Shown here: one piece after another, positions 1 to 9,270 of the stretch | Position numbering within the stretch: the first letter of the stretch is position 1 | How the letters are laid out: each line of letters starts with the position of its first letter | NCBI GenBank assembly: GCA_036881885.1 | Contig: JBAJNL010000016.1 | Span: 1 to 28,300 of the forward strand | Origin: JBAJNL01 sp036881885 | Lineage (GTDB): Bacteria > Pseudomonadota > Alphaproteobacteria > Holosporales > Hepatobacteraceae | DNA: 28,300 bases | Direction: 5' to 3' | Position numbers and translations under genes: made by a program | Notes under the pieces: generated by a model | What the model was told of the DNA's origin: nothing | The model's database searches: none | Seen by the model: the letters and a program-made list of their open reading frames with translations, nothing else

Positions 1-1585
1 CCACACCAATGCCTGATAAACTCAGCAAAATTGGCAAGCACTCAAACAGAAAAGGCAAATGCGGCACATGCTGATACTGCGCAAGCGCGCTGCCCCACAT
101 GTGATTGGGCCCCAAAAAGGCCTCAAAGCCAAGCTTTCCCGCAAAAACTGCACCAAAGGCAAGAAACACCAAAGGCGCACGCATGACCCAGGGTGATTCG
201 TGAATATGTGCCACCACCATCGAGGACGCACGGACGGGTCCGTGGAACACCACAAAGATAAGACGCCAGCTATAAAATGCCGTCAGCAACACAACCACTA
301 AACCAAGTGTTAGACCAAAGCCACTGCTTTGAACCCCCGACCCCCACAAGTAGGCCAAAATCGCATCTTTTGAATAGAAGCCGGCAAAGAAAGGCAAGCC
401 TGCAAGCGCTAAGCTGCCTATCCAGATCATCGCATATGTAAAGGGAATCGTGCGCCACACGCCACCCATTTCACCCATTTCTTGGGTGCCAGAAAATGCA
501 TGTATGGTGGACCCGGCCGATAAAAAGAGAAGCGCTTTAAAGAACGCATGAGTCGTCAGATGAAACATAGCAGCGCCATAGGCAGAACAGCCAACGGCCA
601 TAAACATATAACCCAACTGACTGCACGTTGAATAGGCAATCACACGTTTAATGTCTGTTTGCACACAACCAATGGTTGCAGCCACAAAACATGTGAGACC
701 TCCAAGCCACACAATAAAGGTTTGAACCAAAGGCGCATACTCTAAAACCGGCCCCAAACGCACCATTAAGAAAATACCAGCCGTCACCATGGTAGCGGCG
801 TGAATCAACGCCGACACGGGCGTTGGGCCTTCCATGGCATCAGGCAACCACACGTGCAAACCAAGCTGTGCAGATTTGCCCATGGCGCCCACAAAAAAAG
901 CCAAAGCAAGCAACTCAGAAAAAGGCACCGCACCCCAGAAAGGCACCTGCACATAAAACGACGCCATTTCAGAAGCACGCGGCAAAATGTCTGAGAATTG
1001 AAGTGAATGACAAAAGACAAACGCAAGACATAAACCGATAATAAAACCGGCATCCCCCACGCGATTGACCAAAAAAGCCTTAAGAGAGGCTTCACCTGCC
1101 GACGGCTTTTTGTAATAAAACCCAATCAAAAGATACGATGCTAAGCCAACACCTTCCCAACCCACGAAAAGCTGCAACAGATTCGCCGAGGTAACAAGCA
1201 CCAGCATAAAAAAAGTAAACAGGCTTAAATAGCACATGAAGCGAGGAATGCCCTCCTCACCTTTCATGTACCCTATCGAATAAACATGCACCATCAAAGA
1301 AACAAACGTGATAATGCCCATCATCAAGCCACTCAATGCATCAAGATAAAGCGACCATGACACGTTTAACTCACCCACCTGCAAAAAAGTGAAAAGAGGT
1401 GTATAAAAAGAGTTCCCTTGAAGGCACGTCTCATAAACAACCAACAAGGCACCACCAAAACTTGCGCACATCGAAGAGATGGTTAAAAAATAAGCCACAT
1501 AAGGCGAGATACGCTGATTAAGGACACCCGTTAAGGCGCCGCCAAACAAAGGCGCAAAGACAGCAAAGAGGGCAGGCAAAATCAT
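1..1585 (-). CDS. nuoL: NADH-quinone oxidoreductase subunit L (partial, C-terminus beyond window)
   Basis: This is the large antiporter-like membrane subunit of complex I, which takes part in proton pumping. Reading from ATG at 1585, the frame is open to the window edge and gives 528 codons, so roughly the last 90-120 residues of a usual 620-650 residue NuoL lie outside. Many hydrophobic helices are visible. Key family residues are present: E144 in VGWEGVG, K237 in GAMGKSAQ, the LPDAMEGPTPVSALIHAATM block with H262, and K406 in FYSKDAIL. These match the E144/K229/H254/K400-type proton-channel residues of E. coli NuoL. The gene starts 7 bp after the nuoK stop and is the last complex I gene visible; nuoM and nuoN would be expected just outside the left edge. 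I see no disruption. Confidence 0.97.
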   Translation of the reverse strand, partial: MILPALFAVFAPLFGGALTGVLNQRISPYVAYFLTISSMCASFGGALLVVYETCLQGNSFYTPLFTFLQVGELNVSWSLYLDALSGLMMGIITFVSLMVHVYSIGYMKGEEGIPRFMCYLSLFTFFMLVLVTSANLLQLFVGWEGVGLASYLLIGFYYKKPSAGEASLKAFLVNRVGDAGFIIGLCLAFVFCHSLQFSDILPRASEMASFYVQVPFWGAVPFSELLALAFFVGAMGKSAQLGLHVWLPDAMEGPTPVSALIHAATMVTAGIFLMVRLGPVLEYAPLVQTFIVWLGGLTCFVAATIGCVQTDIKRVIAYSTCSQLGYMFMAVGCSAYGAAMFHLTTHAFFKALLFLSAGSTIHAFSGTQEMGEMGGVWRTIPFTYAMIWIGSLALAGLPFFAGFYSKDAILAYLWGSGVQSSGFGLTLGLVVVLLTAFYSWRLIFVVFHGPVRASSMVVAHIHESPWVMRAPLVFLAFGAVFAGKLGFEAFLGPNHMWGSALAQYQHVPHLPFLFECLPILLSLSGIGV

Positions 1586-1592
1586 TTTGTGT

Positions 1593-1901
1593 TTACTTTT
1601 TAAGAAGCGGTTTAAAGAGAGTGAGACTGCTGGTTTCTCGAAAATAAACAATAAAAATCGCAAGACCAATCGCCGACTCAGCCGCGGCAATGGCAAAAGC
1701 AAAAAGCACAAACACATGCCCCGTCACATCATTCAGATGCCTTGCAAAGGCCGCAAAATTAATGTTGGCTGCAAGCAACATAAGCTCGATAGACAAAAGA
1801 GCACGCAACAAATTGCGGCGATTGAGCACCAAGCCAAACGCCCCCAAAGAAAACAAAGTGGCCGCAAGCACCAAATAATGAATCAACTCAACCTCAAACA
1901 T
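1593..1901 (-). CDS. nuoK: NADH-quinone oxidoreductase subunit K
   Basis: NuoK is a small membrane subunit of complex I in the proton-translocating arm. The protein has 102 residues, the usual length, with three hydrophobic helices. The two buried glutamates characteristic of the family are visible: E39 in LLSIELMLLAAN and E75 in AIAAAESAIGLAI. The MELML-like and AAAESAIGLA stretches are the classic NuoK signature. The start overlaps the end of nuoJ by 8 bp, which implies translational coupling. nuoL follows after 7 bp. Nothing is unusual in length or content. Confidence 0.97.
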   Translation of the reverse strand: MFEVELIHYLVLAATLFSLGAFGLVLNRRNLLRALLSIELMLLAANINFAAFARHLNDVTGHVFVLFAFAIAAAESAIGLAIFIVYFRETSSLTLFKPLLKK

Positions 1902-2502
1902 CTTTAAGCCCCTGTGTTAGCTTGACGAACATATACTGAAGCCGTGTCTCTGGCCGCGTTTTGTTTTGCTCAAACGTACTTTGCCTCTTCAAATCTTTCT
2001 GATGCTTTAACGTTAAAGAAATGGCACCAATAATCGCCACAAACAAAGTGAGCCCCAGCAATTGGAAGGGCAAAAAATAAGTTGTGTAAAGCACATCACC
2101 AATCGCTTTGGCAGAAAGGGCCACCTCGCTTGCAGCAGACGATACAAGCAACTTTTCGTTAAAGCCGACATACGTGACCAAAAAAAGCAGCACGCTGAAA
2201 AAGGCACCACCTAACAACCAAGCAACCACTAGAAAGAGCTTGGAACTTTTCATGCCTTCTTCAATTTTGTTGCCAAACATCATCACCGCAAACAGGAAAA
2301 AGACCGCAACAGCGCCCACATAAAGCACCACCAGCACAATACCCAAGAAAGCCGCATGCATCAGCATAAAGGTGCCGGCGACCGAGATAAAAACCAACAC
2401 AAGCGCAAGCACGTTATAGATCATGCGTTTGGCAAAAATAACGCACAAAGCCGAGAACACACTTAAAGAGGCAAAGCCATAAAAAAGAAGATTTAAAATC
2501 AT
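1894..2502 (-). CDS. nuoJ: NADH-quinone oxidoreductase subunit J
   Basis: NuoJ is a membrane subunit of complex I beside NuoK and NuoA, whose third helix (with a pi-bulge) is involved in coupling. The 202-residue protein has five predicted hydrophobic helices. The family stretch HAAFLGIVLVVLYVGAVAVFFLFAVMM is present in spirit at residues 49-75, with the conserved Tyr-Val-Gly. The last 35 or so residues are polar (KHQKDLKRQSTFEQNK) and probably face the cytoplasm. The gene overlaps nuoI by 4 bp at its start and nuoK by 8 bp at its end. Assignment is firm from sequence plus position. Confidence 0.96.
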   Translation of the reverse strand: MILNLLFYGFASLSVFSALCVIFAKRMIYNVLALVLVFISVAGTFMLMHAAFLGIVLVVLYVGAVAVFFLFAVMMFGNKIEEGMKSSKLFLVVAWLLGGAFFSVLLFLVTYVGFNEKLLVSSAASEVALSAKAIGDVLYTTYFLPFQLLGLTLFVAIIGAISLTLKHQKDLKRQSTFEQNKTRPETRLQYMFVKLTQGLKDV

Positions 2503-3059
2503 AAAAGATTTTCTCCTTCTGCCTTGAGCTTCATCTTTGACGGCTTTTCAGCACGCAGCCGCTGCTCAAGCTCTTTCTCCCAGCGCGCCCCGTTATCTAA
2601 CAACTTTTCTTTTGTATAATAAAGCTCTTGACGTGTATGCGTTGCAAACTCAAAGTTAGGCCCCTCGACAATCGCATCCACAGGGCATGCTTCCTGACAC
2701 AAACCACAGTAAATGCACTTGGTCATATCAATGTTGTAACGCACCGCTCTGCGCGATCCATCTTCGCGCGTTTCAGCCTCGATGGTAATGGCTTGTGCCG
2801 GACAAATGACTTCACACAGTTTGCAAGCAATGCAACGTTCTTCACCGTTGGGATACCGTCTCAAGGCGTGCTCTCCCCGAAACCTTTGTGACAAAGGCCC
2901 CTTTTCATGGGGGTACGAAAGCGTCGCCTTTGAGCGAAAAAAATACTGCAATGTTTTGCGCATGCCATAAAAGATATCCAGCAATAGGATATACTTTATA
3001 AACCACTTCAATTGATTTTTGTCACAAAAAAAGCTTATTTTTTTAAAAATTTTCTTCAT
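2499..3059 (-). CDS. nuoI: NADH-quinone oxidoreductase subunit I (2x[4Fe-4S] ferredoxin-like)
   Basis: NuoI carries clusters N6a and N6b in the peripheral arm of complex I and passes electrons towards NuoB. Starting at ATG 3059 it has 186 residues. Two CxxCxxCxxxCP motifs are seen, at C76/79/82/86 (CIACKLCEVICP) and C115/118/121/125 (CIYCGLCQEACP). The blocks FRGEHALRRYPNGEERCIAC and VDAIVEGPNFEFATHTR are diagnostic for the alphaproteobacterial/mitochondrial form. I chose this start because it forms a TGATG junction with the nuoH stop. An upstream in-frame start would extend deep into nuoH. Compared with the usual ~162 residues, the N-terminus has about 15 extra, Lys/Phe-rich residues and the C-terminus a short charged tail. 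Confidence 0.95.
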   Translation of the reverse strand: MKKIFKKISFFCDKNQLKWFIKYILLLDIFYGMRKTLQYFFRSKATLSYPHEKGPLSQRFRGEHALRRYPNGEERCIACKLCEVICPAQAITIEAETREDGSRRAVRYNIDMTKCIYCGLCQEACPVDAIVEGPNFEFATHTRQELYYTKEKLLDNGARWEKELEQRLRAEKPSKMKLKAEGENLL

Positions 3060-4114
3060 CACAGACCTGGCGCCGATTCTAAAAGCAGAAGACAAAAACC
3101 AGACAGCAAAATCCACACCAACGTTAAGGGCAAAAAGACTTTCCAACCAATGCGCATCAATTGATCATAGCGATAACGTGGCAAGGTTGAACGCACCCAC
3201 AAAAAGACAAAAAGCGACAGCGCAATTTTAAACGCCATCCAAAAAAATCCAGGAAACCAAGTAAAGGGCGCCACCGGAAAGGGCGGCAACCAGCCCCCTA
3301 AAAAGAAAATGGAAAACAAGGCACTCATTAAAATCATGTTGGCGTATTCGGCTAAAAAGAACATGCCAAAACTTAAAGAAGAATACTCAACGTTATACCC
3401 TGCAACCAGTTCGGCTTCGGCTTCGGGTAGGTCAAAAGGCGTTCTGTTGGTCTCGGCCAACGCCGAGATAAAGAACACAACGGCCATGGGCAAATGTGGC
3501 ACTACAAACCAAACCGTCTCTTGCGCCCGCACGATATCGCTTAGGTTTAAAGAACCGGCATGCATCACCACAATCATCAAAACGCAACCAATAGAGACCT
3601 CATACGAAATCATCTGCGCCACCGACCGCATGCTGCCCAAAAACGCGTAACGCGACTGACTGGCCCAGCCCGCTAGAATAATGCCATAAACCCCAATTGA
3701 CGACAGGGCGAAAAGATACAAAATACCCACATTCAGATCACTGACCACCCAGCCATCACCCCAAGGGATAATGGCCCACGATGCCAACGAAACGGTAAAG
3801 CAAATAAGGGGCGCCATCAAAAACAGCCCTTTGTGTGCGTTTTTTGGAATAATGGTCTCTTTGTGCATCAGCTTGAGCGCGTCCGCAAAAGGCTGCAACA
3901 AACCAAACCAGCCCACAACATTGGGCCCAGGACGCAACTGCATATACCCCATCACTTTTCTTTCAAAAAAAGTAAGGTAAGCCACCGCCAAAAGGAATGG
4001 CACCAAAACGATAAGGGCTTGCACGGTCAGCAAAAGCGCCTGACTCTCCAAAAAAGAACCCTCTGGAAGCAGCACCGAAAGAAAGGACAAAAGCCACACG
4101 CTAAGATCTTGCAT
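3059..4114 (-). CDS. nuoH: NADH-quinone oxidoreductase subunit H
   Basis: NuoH is the membrane subunit that, with NuoB and NuoD, forms the quinone-binding site of complex I. The 351-residue protein has about eight hydrophobic helices. Signature stretches are present: FERKVMGYMQLRPGPNVVG near residues 49-67, and ETNRTPFDLPEAEAELVAGYNVEYSS in the middle, which is the acidic loop at the quinone cavity. RSTLPRYRYDQLM lies near the C-terminus. The gene lies 2 bp after nuoG and its stop overlaps the nuoI start. Length and motifs are normal for the family. Confidence 0.97.
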   Translation of the reverse strand: MQDLSVWLLSFLSVLLPEGSFLESQALLLTVQALIVLVPFLLAVAYLTFFERKVMGYMQLRPGPNVVGWFGLLQPFADALKLMHKETIIPKNAHKGLFLMAPLICFTVSLASWAIIPWGDGWVVSDLNVGILYLFALSSIGVYGIILAGWASQSRYAFLGSMRSVAQMISYEVSIGCVLMIVVMHAGSLNLSDIVRAQETVWFVVPHLPMAVVFFISALAETNRTPFDLPEAEAELVAGYNVEYSSLSFGMFFLAEYANMILMSALFSIFFLGGWLPPFPVAPFTWFPGFFWMAFKIALSLFVFLWVRSTLPRYRYDQLMRIGWKVFLPLTLVWILLSGFCLLLLESAPGL

Positions 4115-4116
4115 CT

Positions 4117-6192
4117 TTAAAGAGTACTCTCATTTTTTTTAAAAAAAGTTTTTGCGCACTGCGCCATGGTTTCTGAATAGCGCGAAATCACATTGGTCTG
4201 ATAAAAGTTCTCAAGAGCAGGCTTAAGGGGGCCATCGCTAAACTTGCCGGCCACGGTAATTTGGTCAAGGAAAGGCTCAAAAGGCTTCTTTAGAAGGCTG
4301 CCTACCTTAGACAGGTGCGGATAGGCTTTAAACAACGCTTCTCTGACATCGTGCAGTGTGTTAAAGGCAGCGTCTGGATCAATCTGCCTTAAAACGTGCG
4401 AAAGGATTTTCCAGTCCTCAAGGGCGTCACCTGGTGCGGGGCAGGCACGGTGCGCGTATTGCGGCCGCCCTTCAGCATTCACATACAAGCCATCTTTTTC
4501 CGTATAAGCGGCAGCCGGCAAAATCACATCCGCAACGGCCGCTCCTTGATCACCATGGTGCCCTTGGTAAATCACAAACGTATCTTTCAGACAAGAGGTA
4601 TCTATTTCGTCAGCACCTAAAAGATACACAACTTTGAGTGTGCCGATAGAAGCCGCATTCAAAATGTCTTCTGTGCTTTTGCCACCTTTTGAGGGCACAA
4701 GCCCCAGGTCAAGGCCACCCACACGGCTTGCCGCCAACTGCAACACATTAAAACCACACCAATCTTTGGAAAGCAAGCCATACTTGTCTGCAATTTGATG
4801 ACACAAGGCCAGCAACCGACCGCTATCTTTGCGGCGCAAAGCTGCCTGCCCAATAATCAGGATGGGTTTTTTGGCCGCTTCAAGCTTTTTGGCTGCGGGA
4901 TGTTTGCCACTGTGAATGGCCTCAAGCAAAGCAGGGTCATCACCATAGTGTGTTGAAGGATAGCTTAGATCAACCGAAGGGCCCAAGATGCCCACCTCAA
5001 GATTGCCATGTGCATAGGCTTTGCGCAGGCGTGCATTGATAAGGGGTGCTTCGATGCGCGGGTTTGTACCGACAAAAAGCGCAAAATCCACCTCTTCAAG
5101 CGCGGCAATGGGCGTATTCATAATGTAACTGCATCGCGGCTTTAAGCTTTGCGTCACACCGTCTTGACGACAATCAACATGCGGCACGTTTAGCTTTGAC
5201 ATCAGCTGCTTGAACACAAACATTGACTCGGCATCAACCATGTCGCCTACAAGACCTGCGACCTCAAAGCTTTGGCATGCCTTTAGCTTGTCTGCTACAA
5301 CTTTAAGCGCCGCCTCCAAAGTGGCTTCTTTTAAAACACCTTCACTGTTTTTAACATAGGCGCGATCAAGGCGGCTTTTTTTCAAACCATCGCACGCAAA
5401 GCGCGTTTTGTCTGAAATCCACTCCTCATTAATGGGCTCGAACACACGAGGCAAAATACGCATCACCTCAAGGCCCTTTGCATCAACACGAATGTGCGAT
5501 CCCACCGCGTCCATCACATCAATAGTTTCAACCTTTGTCAGCTCCCAAGGGCGCCCTTTAAAGGCATAAGGTCTTGATGTTAACGCACCCACCGGGCACA
5601 AATCGATTACATTGCCCGACAGTTCTGAGGCGAAAGGACGACCCAAAAGACTGACAATTTCGGTCTTCTCACCACGGTTCACAGCGCCCAGGTGCGGCTC
5701 TCCCGCCACTTCTGTAGCAAAACGCACGCACCGGGTACAGTGGATGCACCGATTCATTTCGGTTTTAATTAAGGGGCCAAAATCTTTTTGCGGCACCGCC
5801 CTCTTTGCAAACTTATAGCGCGTGGCATCACAGCCGTAAGAGACGGTAATATCTTGCAAGTCACACTCGCCGCCTTGATCACAAATGGGGCAATCAAGGG
5901 GATGGTGCAACAATAAAAACTCTAAGGCGCCTTGACGTGAATCACGCACAAACTGTGTTGTGGTTTTAATGGCCGCGCCGTCGGTCACAGGTGTTGCACA
6001 GCTTGCCACCGGTGACGCTTTACCTTCAACCTCCACAAGGCACATGCGACAGTTACCTGCAATAGAAAGTCTGGGATGATAGCAAAAAAGCGGCACCTCA
6101 ATACCTAAAAGCTGCGTTGCCTGCAAAATAGTTGTGCCAGGCTCAACCGCAAGCGCTTTACCGTCGATAGTGCATTTGATCTTTTCCGTCAC
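4117..6192 (-). CDS. nuoG: NADH-quinone oxidoreductase subunit G (Fe-S, molybdopterin-type fold)
   Basis: NuoG is the largest peripheral subunit of complex I and holds several Fe-S clusters between NuoF and NuoI. The 691-residue length fits alphaproteobacteria (E. coli NuoG is about 900). The N-terminal ferredoxin domain has C37, C48, C51 and C65 for a [2Fe-2S] cluster. H97, C101, C104 and C110 (HHPLDCPICDQGGEC) fit the His-ligated N5 cluster. C149, C152, C155 and C199 (CIHCTRC and later LCPVGAL) fit N4. The remainder resembles the molybdopterin oxidoreductase fold, and I see no extra N7-type cluster motif. The start overlaps the nuoF stop by 4 bp and the stop is 2 bp before nuoH. Confidence 0.97.
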   Translation of the reverse strand: MTEKIKCTIDGKALAVEPGTTILQATQLLGIEVPLFCYHPRLSIAGNCRMCLVEVEGKASPVASCATPVTDGAAIKTTTQFVRDSRQGALEFLLLHHPLDCPICDQGGECDLQDITVSYGCDATRYKFAKRAVPQKDFGPLIKTEMNRCIHCTRCVRFATEVAGEPHLGAVNRGEKTEIVSLLGRPFASELSGNVIDLCPVGALTSRPYAFKGRPWELTKVETIDVMDAVGSHIRVDAKGLEVMRILPRVFEPINEEWISDKTRFACDGLKKSRLDRAYVKNSEGVLKEATLEAALKVVADKLKACQSFEVAGLVGDMVDAESMFVFKQLMSKLNVPHVDCRQDGVTQSLKPRCSYIMNTPIAALEEVDFALFVGTNPRIEAPLINARLRKAYAHGNLEVGILGPSVDLSYPSTHYGDDPALLEAIHSGKHPAAKKLEAAKKPILIIGQAALRRKDSGRLLALCHQIADKYGLLSKDWCGFNVLQLAASRVGGLDLGLVPSKGGKSTEDILNAASIGTLKVVYLLGADEIDTSCLKDTFVIYQGHHGDQGAAVADVILPAAAYTEKDGLYVNAEGRPQYAHRACPAPGDALEDWKILSHVLRQIDPDAAFNTLHDVREALFKAYPHLSKVGSLLKKPFEPFLDQITVAGKFSDGPLKPALENFYQTNVISRYSETMAQCAKTFFKKNESTL

Positions 6193-7499
6193 AAAGCGTC
6201 CTCCTTTACAAAGGGTGTTTGTGTTTTAAAAACAACATCTTTGGGTTGCAATTTCTTTTCCATTTGCCCCCTAAAATGTTTAATCAGCCCTTGAACAGGC
6301 AAAGCTGCCGCATCACCCAGCGCGCAAATGGTATGACTTTTGATATTTTGCGAAATATCAAAAAGCAGCTCGATATCTTCTTTTTTCGCATCGCCCTTTT
6401 GAATATGTTTTAAAATACGCCACATCCAGCCGGTTCCTTCTCGACAGGGCGTGCACTGACCACAACTTTCATGCATGTAAAAATGGCTTAAACGTGTAAT
6501 GGCCTCGACAATGTCGGCACTTTTATCAATCACAATCACCGCCGCACTGCCAAGAGATGTTCCAAGGGCCTCAAGCCCATCAAAATCCATCGGTGCATCC
6601 TCACACAGATGACTGGGTATAAGTGGCACCGATCCACCCCCTGGAATGACCGCTGCAAGGTTGCTCCAACCACCGCGCACACCACCGGCGTGTTTTTCAA
6701 TCAACTCACGCAGCGGAATGCCCATCCTCTCTTCAACGTTACAAGGCGCATTCACATGACCCGAAATCGAAAACAACTTCGGACCTGTGTTCATCGCACG
6801 GCCAATTTTTGCAAACCAGCTGGCGCCACGACGCATAATCGAGGGCACCACCGCAATAGTTTCAACGTTGTTCACCACCGTCGGCGCACCAAAAAGCCCC
6901 ACATACGCTGGATAAGGCGGCTTTAAGCGAGGCATTCCTTTGCGGCCCTCGATGCTTTCAAGCAACGCACTTTCTTCGCCACAGATGTAAGCGCCGGCCC
7001 CTCGATGCACATAAAGATCAAGCTTCCAGCCCGAACCTGCAGCATTTTTTCCCAAAAGCCCCGCATCATAGGCTTCTTTCACCGCGGCCTCTAGCTTGTC
7101 GGCCTCGGCAACAAACTCGCCTCTTATATACACATAAGCCACCTCGGCCTCGATCGCAAAGGCGGCAATTAAGGCACCTTCAATCAATTTATGTGGTTCA
7201 TTTCTTAAGATCTCGCGATCTTTGCAGGTGCCAGGCTCGCTTTCATCGGCATTAATCACAAGATAATGCGGCTTGTTGCCCTCGCGCTTTGGCACAAAGG
7301 ACCATTTTTTACCTGTTAAAAAGCCGGCACCACCGCGCCCACGCAGCTCGGATTTTGTGATTTCATCGATAATTTTCTTTTTGCCGCGCTTTAAAAGAGC
7401 TTTTGTTTTATCCCAATCGCCCCGCTTCAGACAGGCCTTAAGACTCGAGGGCTGCTCGCCAAACAGATTAGTAAAAATGCGGTCTTTTTCTGAAAGCAT
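6189..7499 (-). CDS. nuoF: NADH-quinone oxidoreductase subunit F (NADH/FMN-binding)
   Basis: NuoF binds NADH and FMN and holds cluster N3; it is the electron entry point of complex I. The protein has 436 residues, the usual size. RGRGGAGFLTGKKW at residues 53-66 is the NADH/FMN glycine-rich motif. GAGAYICGEESALLESIEG lies in the FMN-binding region. ESCGQCTPCREGTGW near residue 345, with a fourth cysteine in HTICALGDAA about 40 residues later, makes the [4Fe-4S] site. It sits between nuoE (8 bp gap) and nuoG (4 bp overlap). All cofactor motifs look intact. Confidence 0.98.
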   Translation of the reverse strand: MLSEKDRIFTNLFGEQPSSLKACLKRGDWDKTKALLKRGKKKIIDEITKSELRGRGGAGFLTGKKWSFVPKREGNKPHYLVINADESEPGTCKDREILRNEPHKLIEGALIAAFAIEAEVAYVYIRGEFVAEADKLEAAVKEAYDAGLLGKNAAGSGWKLDLYVHRGAGAYICGEESALLESIEGRKGMPRLKPPYPAYVGLFGAPTVVNNVETIAVVPSIMRRGASWFAKIGRAMNTGPKLFSISGHVNAPCNVEERMGIPLRELIEKHAGGVRGGWSNLAAVIPGGGSVPLIPSHLCEDAPMDFDGLEALGTSLGSAAVIVIDKSADIVEAITRLSHFYMHESCGQCTPCREGTGWMWRILKHIQKGDAKKEDIELLFDISQNIKSHTICALGDAAALPVQGLIKHFRGQMEKKLQPKDVVFKTQTPFVKEDAL

Positions 7500-7507
7500 A
7501 AACCCCT

Positions 7508-8101
7508 CTAGTCTTTCTTTAAATAGGCATCAAGCTGATGCGCTTTAGAGGCGATACGGCCCTTTTGAGAGCCCACTTTCACAGGCTTATCGTTGTAGAG
7601 CTTATCTAAAATATTCTCAAGATCTTTGGGCGTTAAATCTTCATAGTACGCATCATTGATTTGCACCATGGGCGCATTACAGCAGGCGCCAAGGCATTCA
7701 ACTTCCTCGTACGAAAACCGACCATCTGATGTCACCTCTTGGGGCTTGACCTTTAAAAAGCTGTGGCATGCCTCGGTCAAATCGTCCGATCCGCGAAGCC
7801 AGCAAGACGTCGTGCGACAAATCTGAATGAAATACTTACCCACAGGTTTTAAGCGAAACATGGTGTAAAACGTTGCCACCTCAAAAACACGCACAAAAGG
7901 CACACGCAAAACGTCGGCAACCTCTCTAAGGGCCGACTCTGAAAGCCAGCCGTCATTTTGACGCTGCGCAAGCCACAAGGTGGGCAACAAAGCACTTTGG
8001 GCCCTGTCTTCGGGATATTGTTTTAAAAGCCGCTGGATGGTCTCAAGGTTTTGATCATCAAACTTAAAAGGTTTTGAAGCAGCTGGGCTTTTTGTCGTCA
8101 T
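7508..8101 (-). CDS. nuoE: NADH-quinone oxidoreductase subunit E ([2Fe-2S] thioredoxin-like)
   Basis: NuoE is the 24-kDa-type subunit of the NADH dehydrogenase module and carries cluster N1a. In 197 residues it shows the four cluster cysteines C95 and C100 (CRTTSC) and C136 and C140 (CLGAC). The block FEVATFYTMFRLKPVGKYFIQIC is the usual family core. The C-terminal ~45 residues after NILDKLYND are a charged extension, which many alphaproteobacterial NuoE proteins also have. The start overlaps the nuoD stop (ATGA type), and nuoF starts 8 bp downstream. Confidence 0.97.
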   Translation of the reverse strand: MTTKSPAASKPFKFDDQNLETIQRLLKQYPEDRAQSALLPTLWLAQRQNDGWLSESALREVADVLRVPFVRVFEVATFYTMFRLKPVGKYFIQICRTTSCWLRGSDDLTEACHSFLKVKPQEVTSDGRFSYEEVECLGACCNAPMVQINDAYYEDLTPKDLENILDKLYNDKPVKVGSQKGRIASKAHQLDAYLKKD

Positions 8102-9270
8102 CTGTCCACTTCTCCAAAAACAATGTCTAAAGACCCCAAGATCGATGGCACATCTGCCAGGGCATGCCCGCGCGTCATCACATCAAATGCTTGCAAAAAC
8201 GCAAAGCCTGGTGCGCGAATTTTGCAACGATAAGGTCTATTCGTCCCGTCCGATACAAGATACACGCCAAATTCGCCTTTCGGCGCTTCAATGGCTGTAT
8301 AAATGTCACCTTCTGGCACATGAAAGCCTTCTGAAAAAAGCTTAAAGTGGTGAATTAAAGCTTCCATCGAGTTTTTCATCACCTCACGCGGCGGCGGCGC
8401 CACTTTCCAGTTATTCACCATCACGTTACCGGGTGGAATCTCACGCAAGCACTGGCGAATAATCTTCAGGCTTTCACGCATCTCGCCCATGCGCACAAGG
8501 TAACGGTCATAGCAGTCACCTTTTTGGCCAACGGGCACAAGAAAGTTCATGCGATCGTAAACCTCGTAAGGCTGCGAGCGCCTTAAGTCCCAAGGCACAC
8601 CCGATGCACGCAGCGGCGGCCCCGTAAAACCCCAATCAAGCGCCTGCTCTTTCGTGATCACACCAATATCAACCGTGCGCTGTTTAAAGATGCGGTTTTC
8701 GGTCAGCACCTCCTCGATGTCGTTGATAAAGGCTTCAAAACTGACAAGCACCTCTTCAAGGTCTTCGGCAAAACCTGCAGGTAAATCTTTGTGCACGCCC
8801 CCTGGGCGAAAATAGTTGGCATGCATGCGTGCGCCCGACACACGCTCGTAAAACGTCATCAATTTTTCTCGCTCTTCAAACCCCCACAAGAAAGGGGTTA
8901 ACGCACCAAGGTCGATAGCAAACGAGACAATATTGAGGTTGTGATTTAAAAGACGCGTTATTTCTGAAAACAAAACACGAATGTACTGGGCACGCAGGGG
9001 GATTTTAATGCCCATTAAGTTCTCAACGGCCAACACAAAGGCATGCTCTTGGCACATGGGCGATACATAATCAAGACGATCAAAATAGGGCAAGGCCTGA
9101 AGATACGTTTTTTCTTCGATCAGCTTTTCGGTACCGCGATGCAAAAAACCAATATGGGGATCGGCTTTTTGCACGACCTCGCCATCAAGCTCAAGCAGCA
9201 AACGCAACACCCCATGGGCTGCAGGATGCTGGGGGCCAAAATTAAGGGTGTAAAGGTTATCTGTGCTCAC
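8098..9270 (-). CDS. nuoD: NADH-quinone oxidoreductase subunit D (49-kDa)
   Basis: NuoD is the 49-kDa hydrogenase-like subunit; with NuoB it forms the quinone-reduction site. The 390-residue protein begins close to the conserved LNFGPQHPAAHGVLR motif (residues 9-23), whose histidines line the quinone pocket. DPHIGFLHRGTEKL, PYFDRLDYVSPM and the C-terminal DIVFGEVDR are all diagnostic. The segment LLNHNLNIVSFAIDLGALTP differs a little from the commoner LLNVTTFAMDVGALTP, which looks like ordinary divergence. The gene overlaps nuoC at its start and nuoE at its end by 4 bp each. Confidence 0.98.
   Translation of the reverse strand: MSTDNLYTLNFGPQHPAAHGVLRLLLELDGEVVQKADPHIGFLHRGTEKLIEEKTYLQALPYFDRLDYVSPMCQEHAFVLAVENLMGIKIPLRAQYIRVLFSEITRLLNHNLNIVSFAIDLGALTPFLWGFEEREKLMTFYERVSGARMHANYFRPGGVHKDLPAGFAEDLEEVLVSFEAFINDIEEVLTENRIFKQRTVDIGVITKEQALDWGFTGPPLRASGVPWDLRRSQPYEVYDRMNFLVPVGQKGDCYDRYLVRMGEMRESLKIIRQCLREIPPGNVMVNNWKVAPPPREVMKNSMEALIHHFKLFSEGFHVPEGDIYTAIEAPKGEFGVYLVSDGTNRPYRCKIRAPGFAFLQAFDVMTRGHALADVPSILGSLDIVFGEVDR

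Noticed and set aside
1587..1907. Plus-strand open frame of 106 codons
   Set aside because: It is antisense to nuoK with a Lys/Arg-rich composition expected from the complement of a membrane-protein gene.
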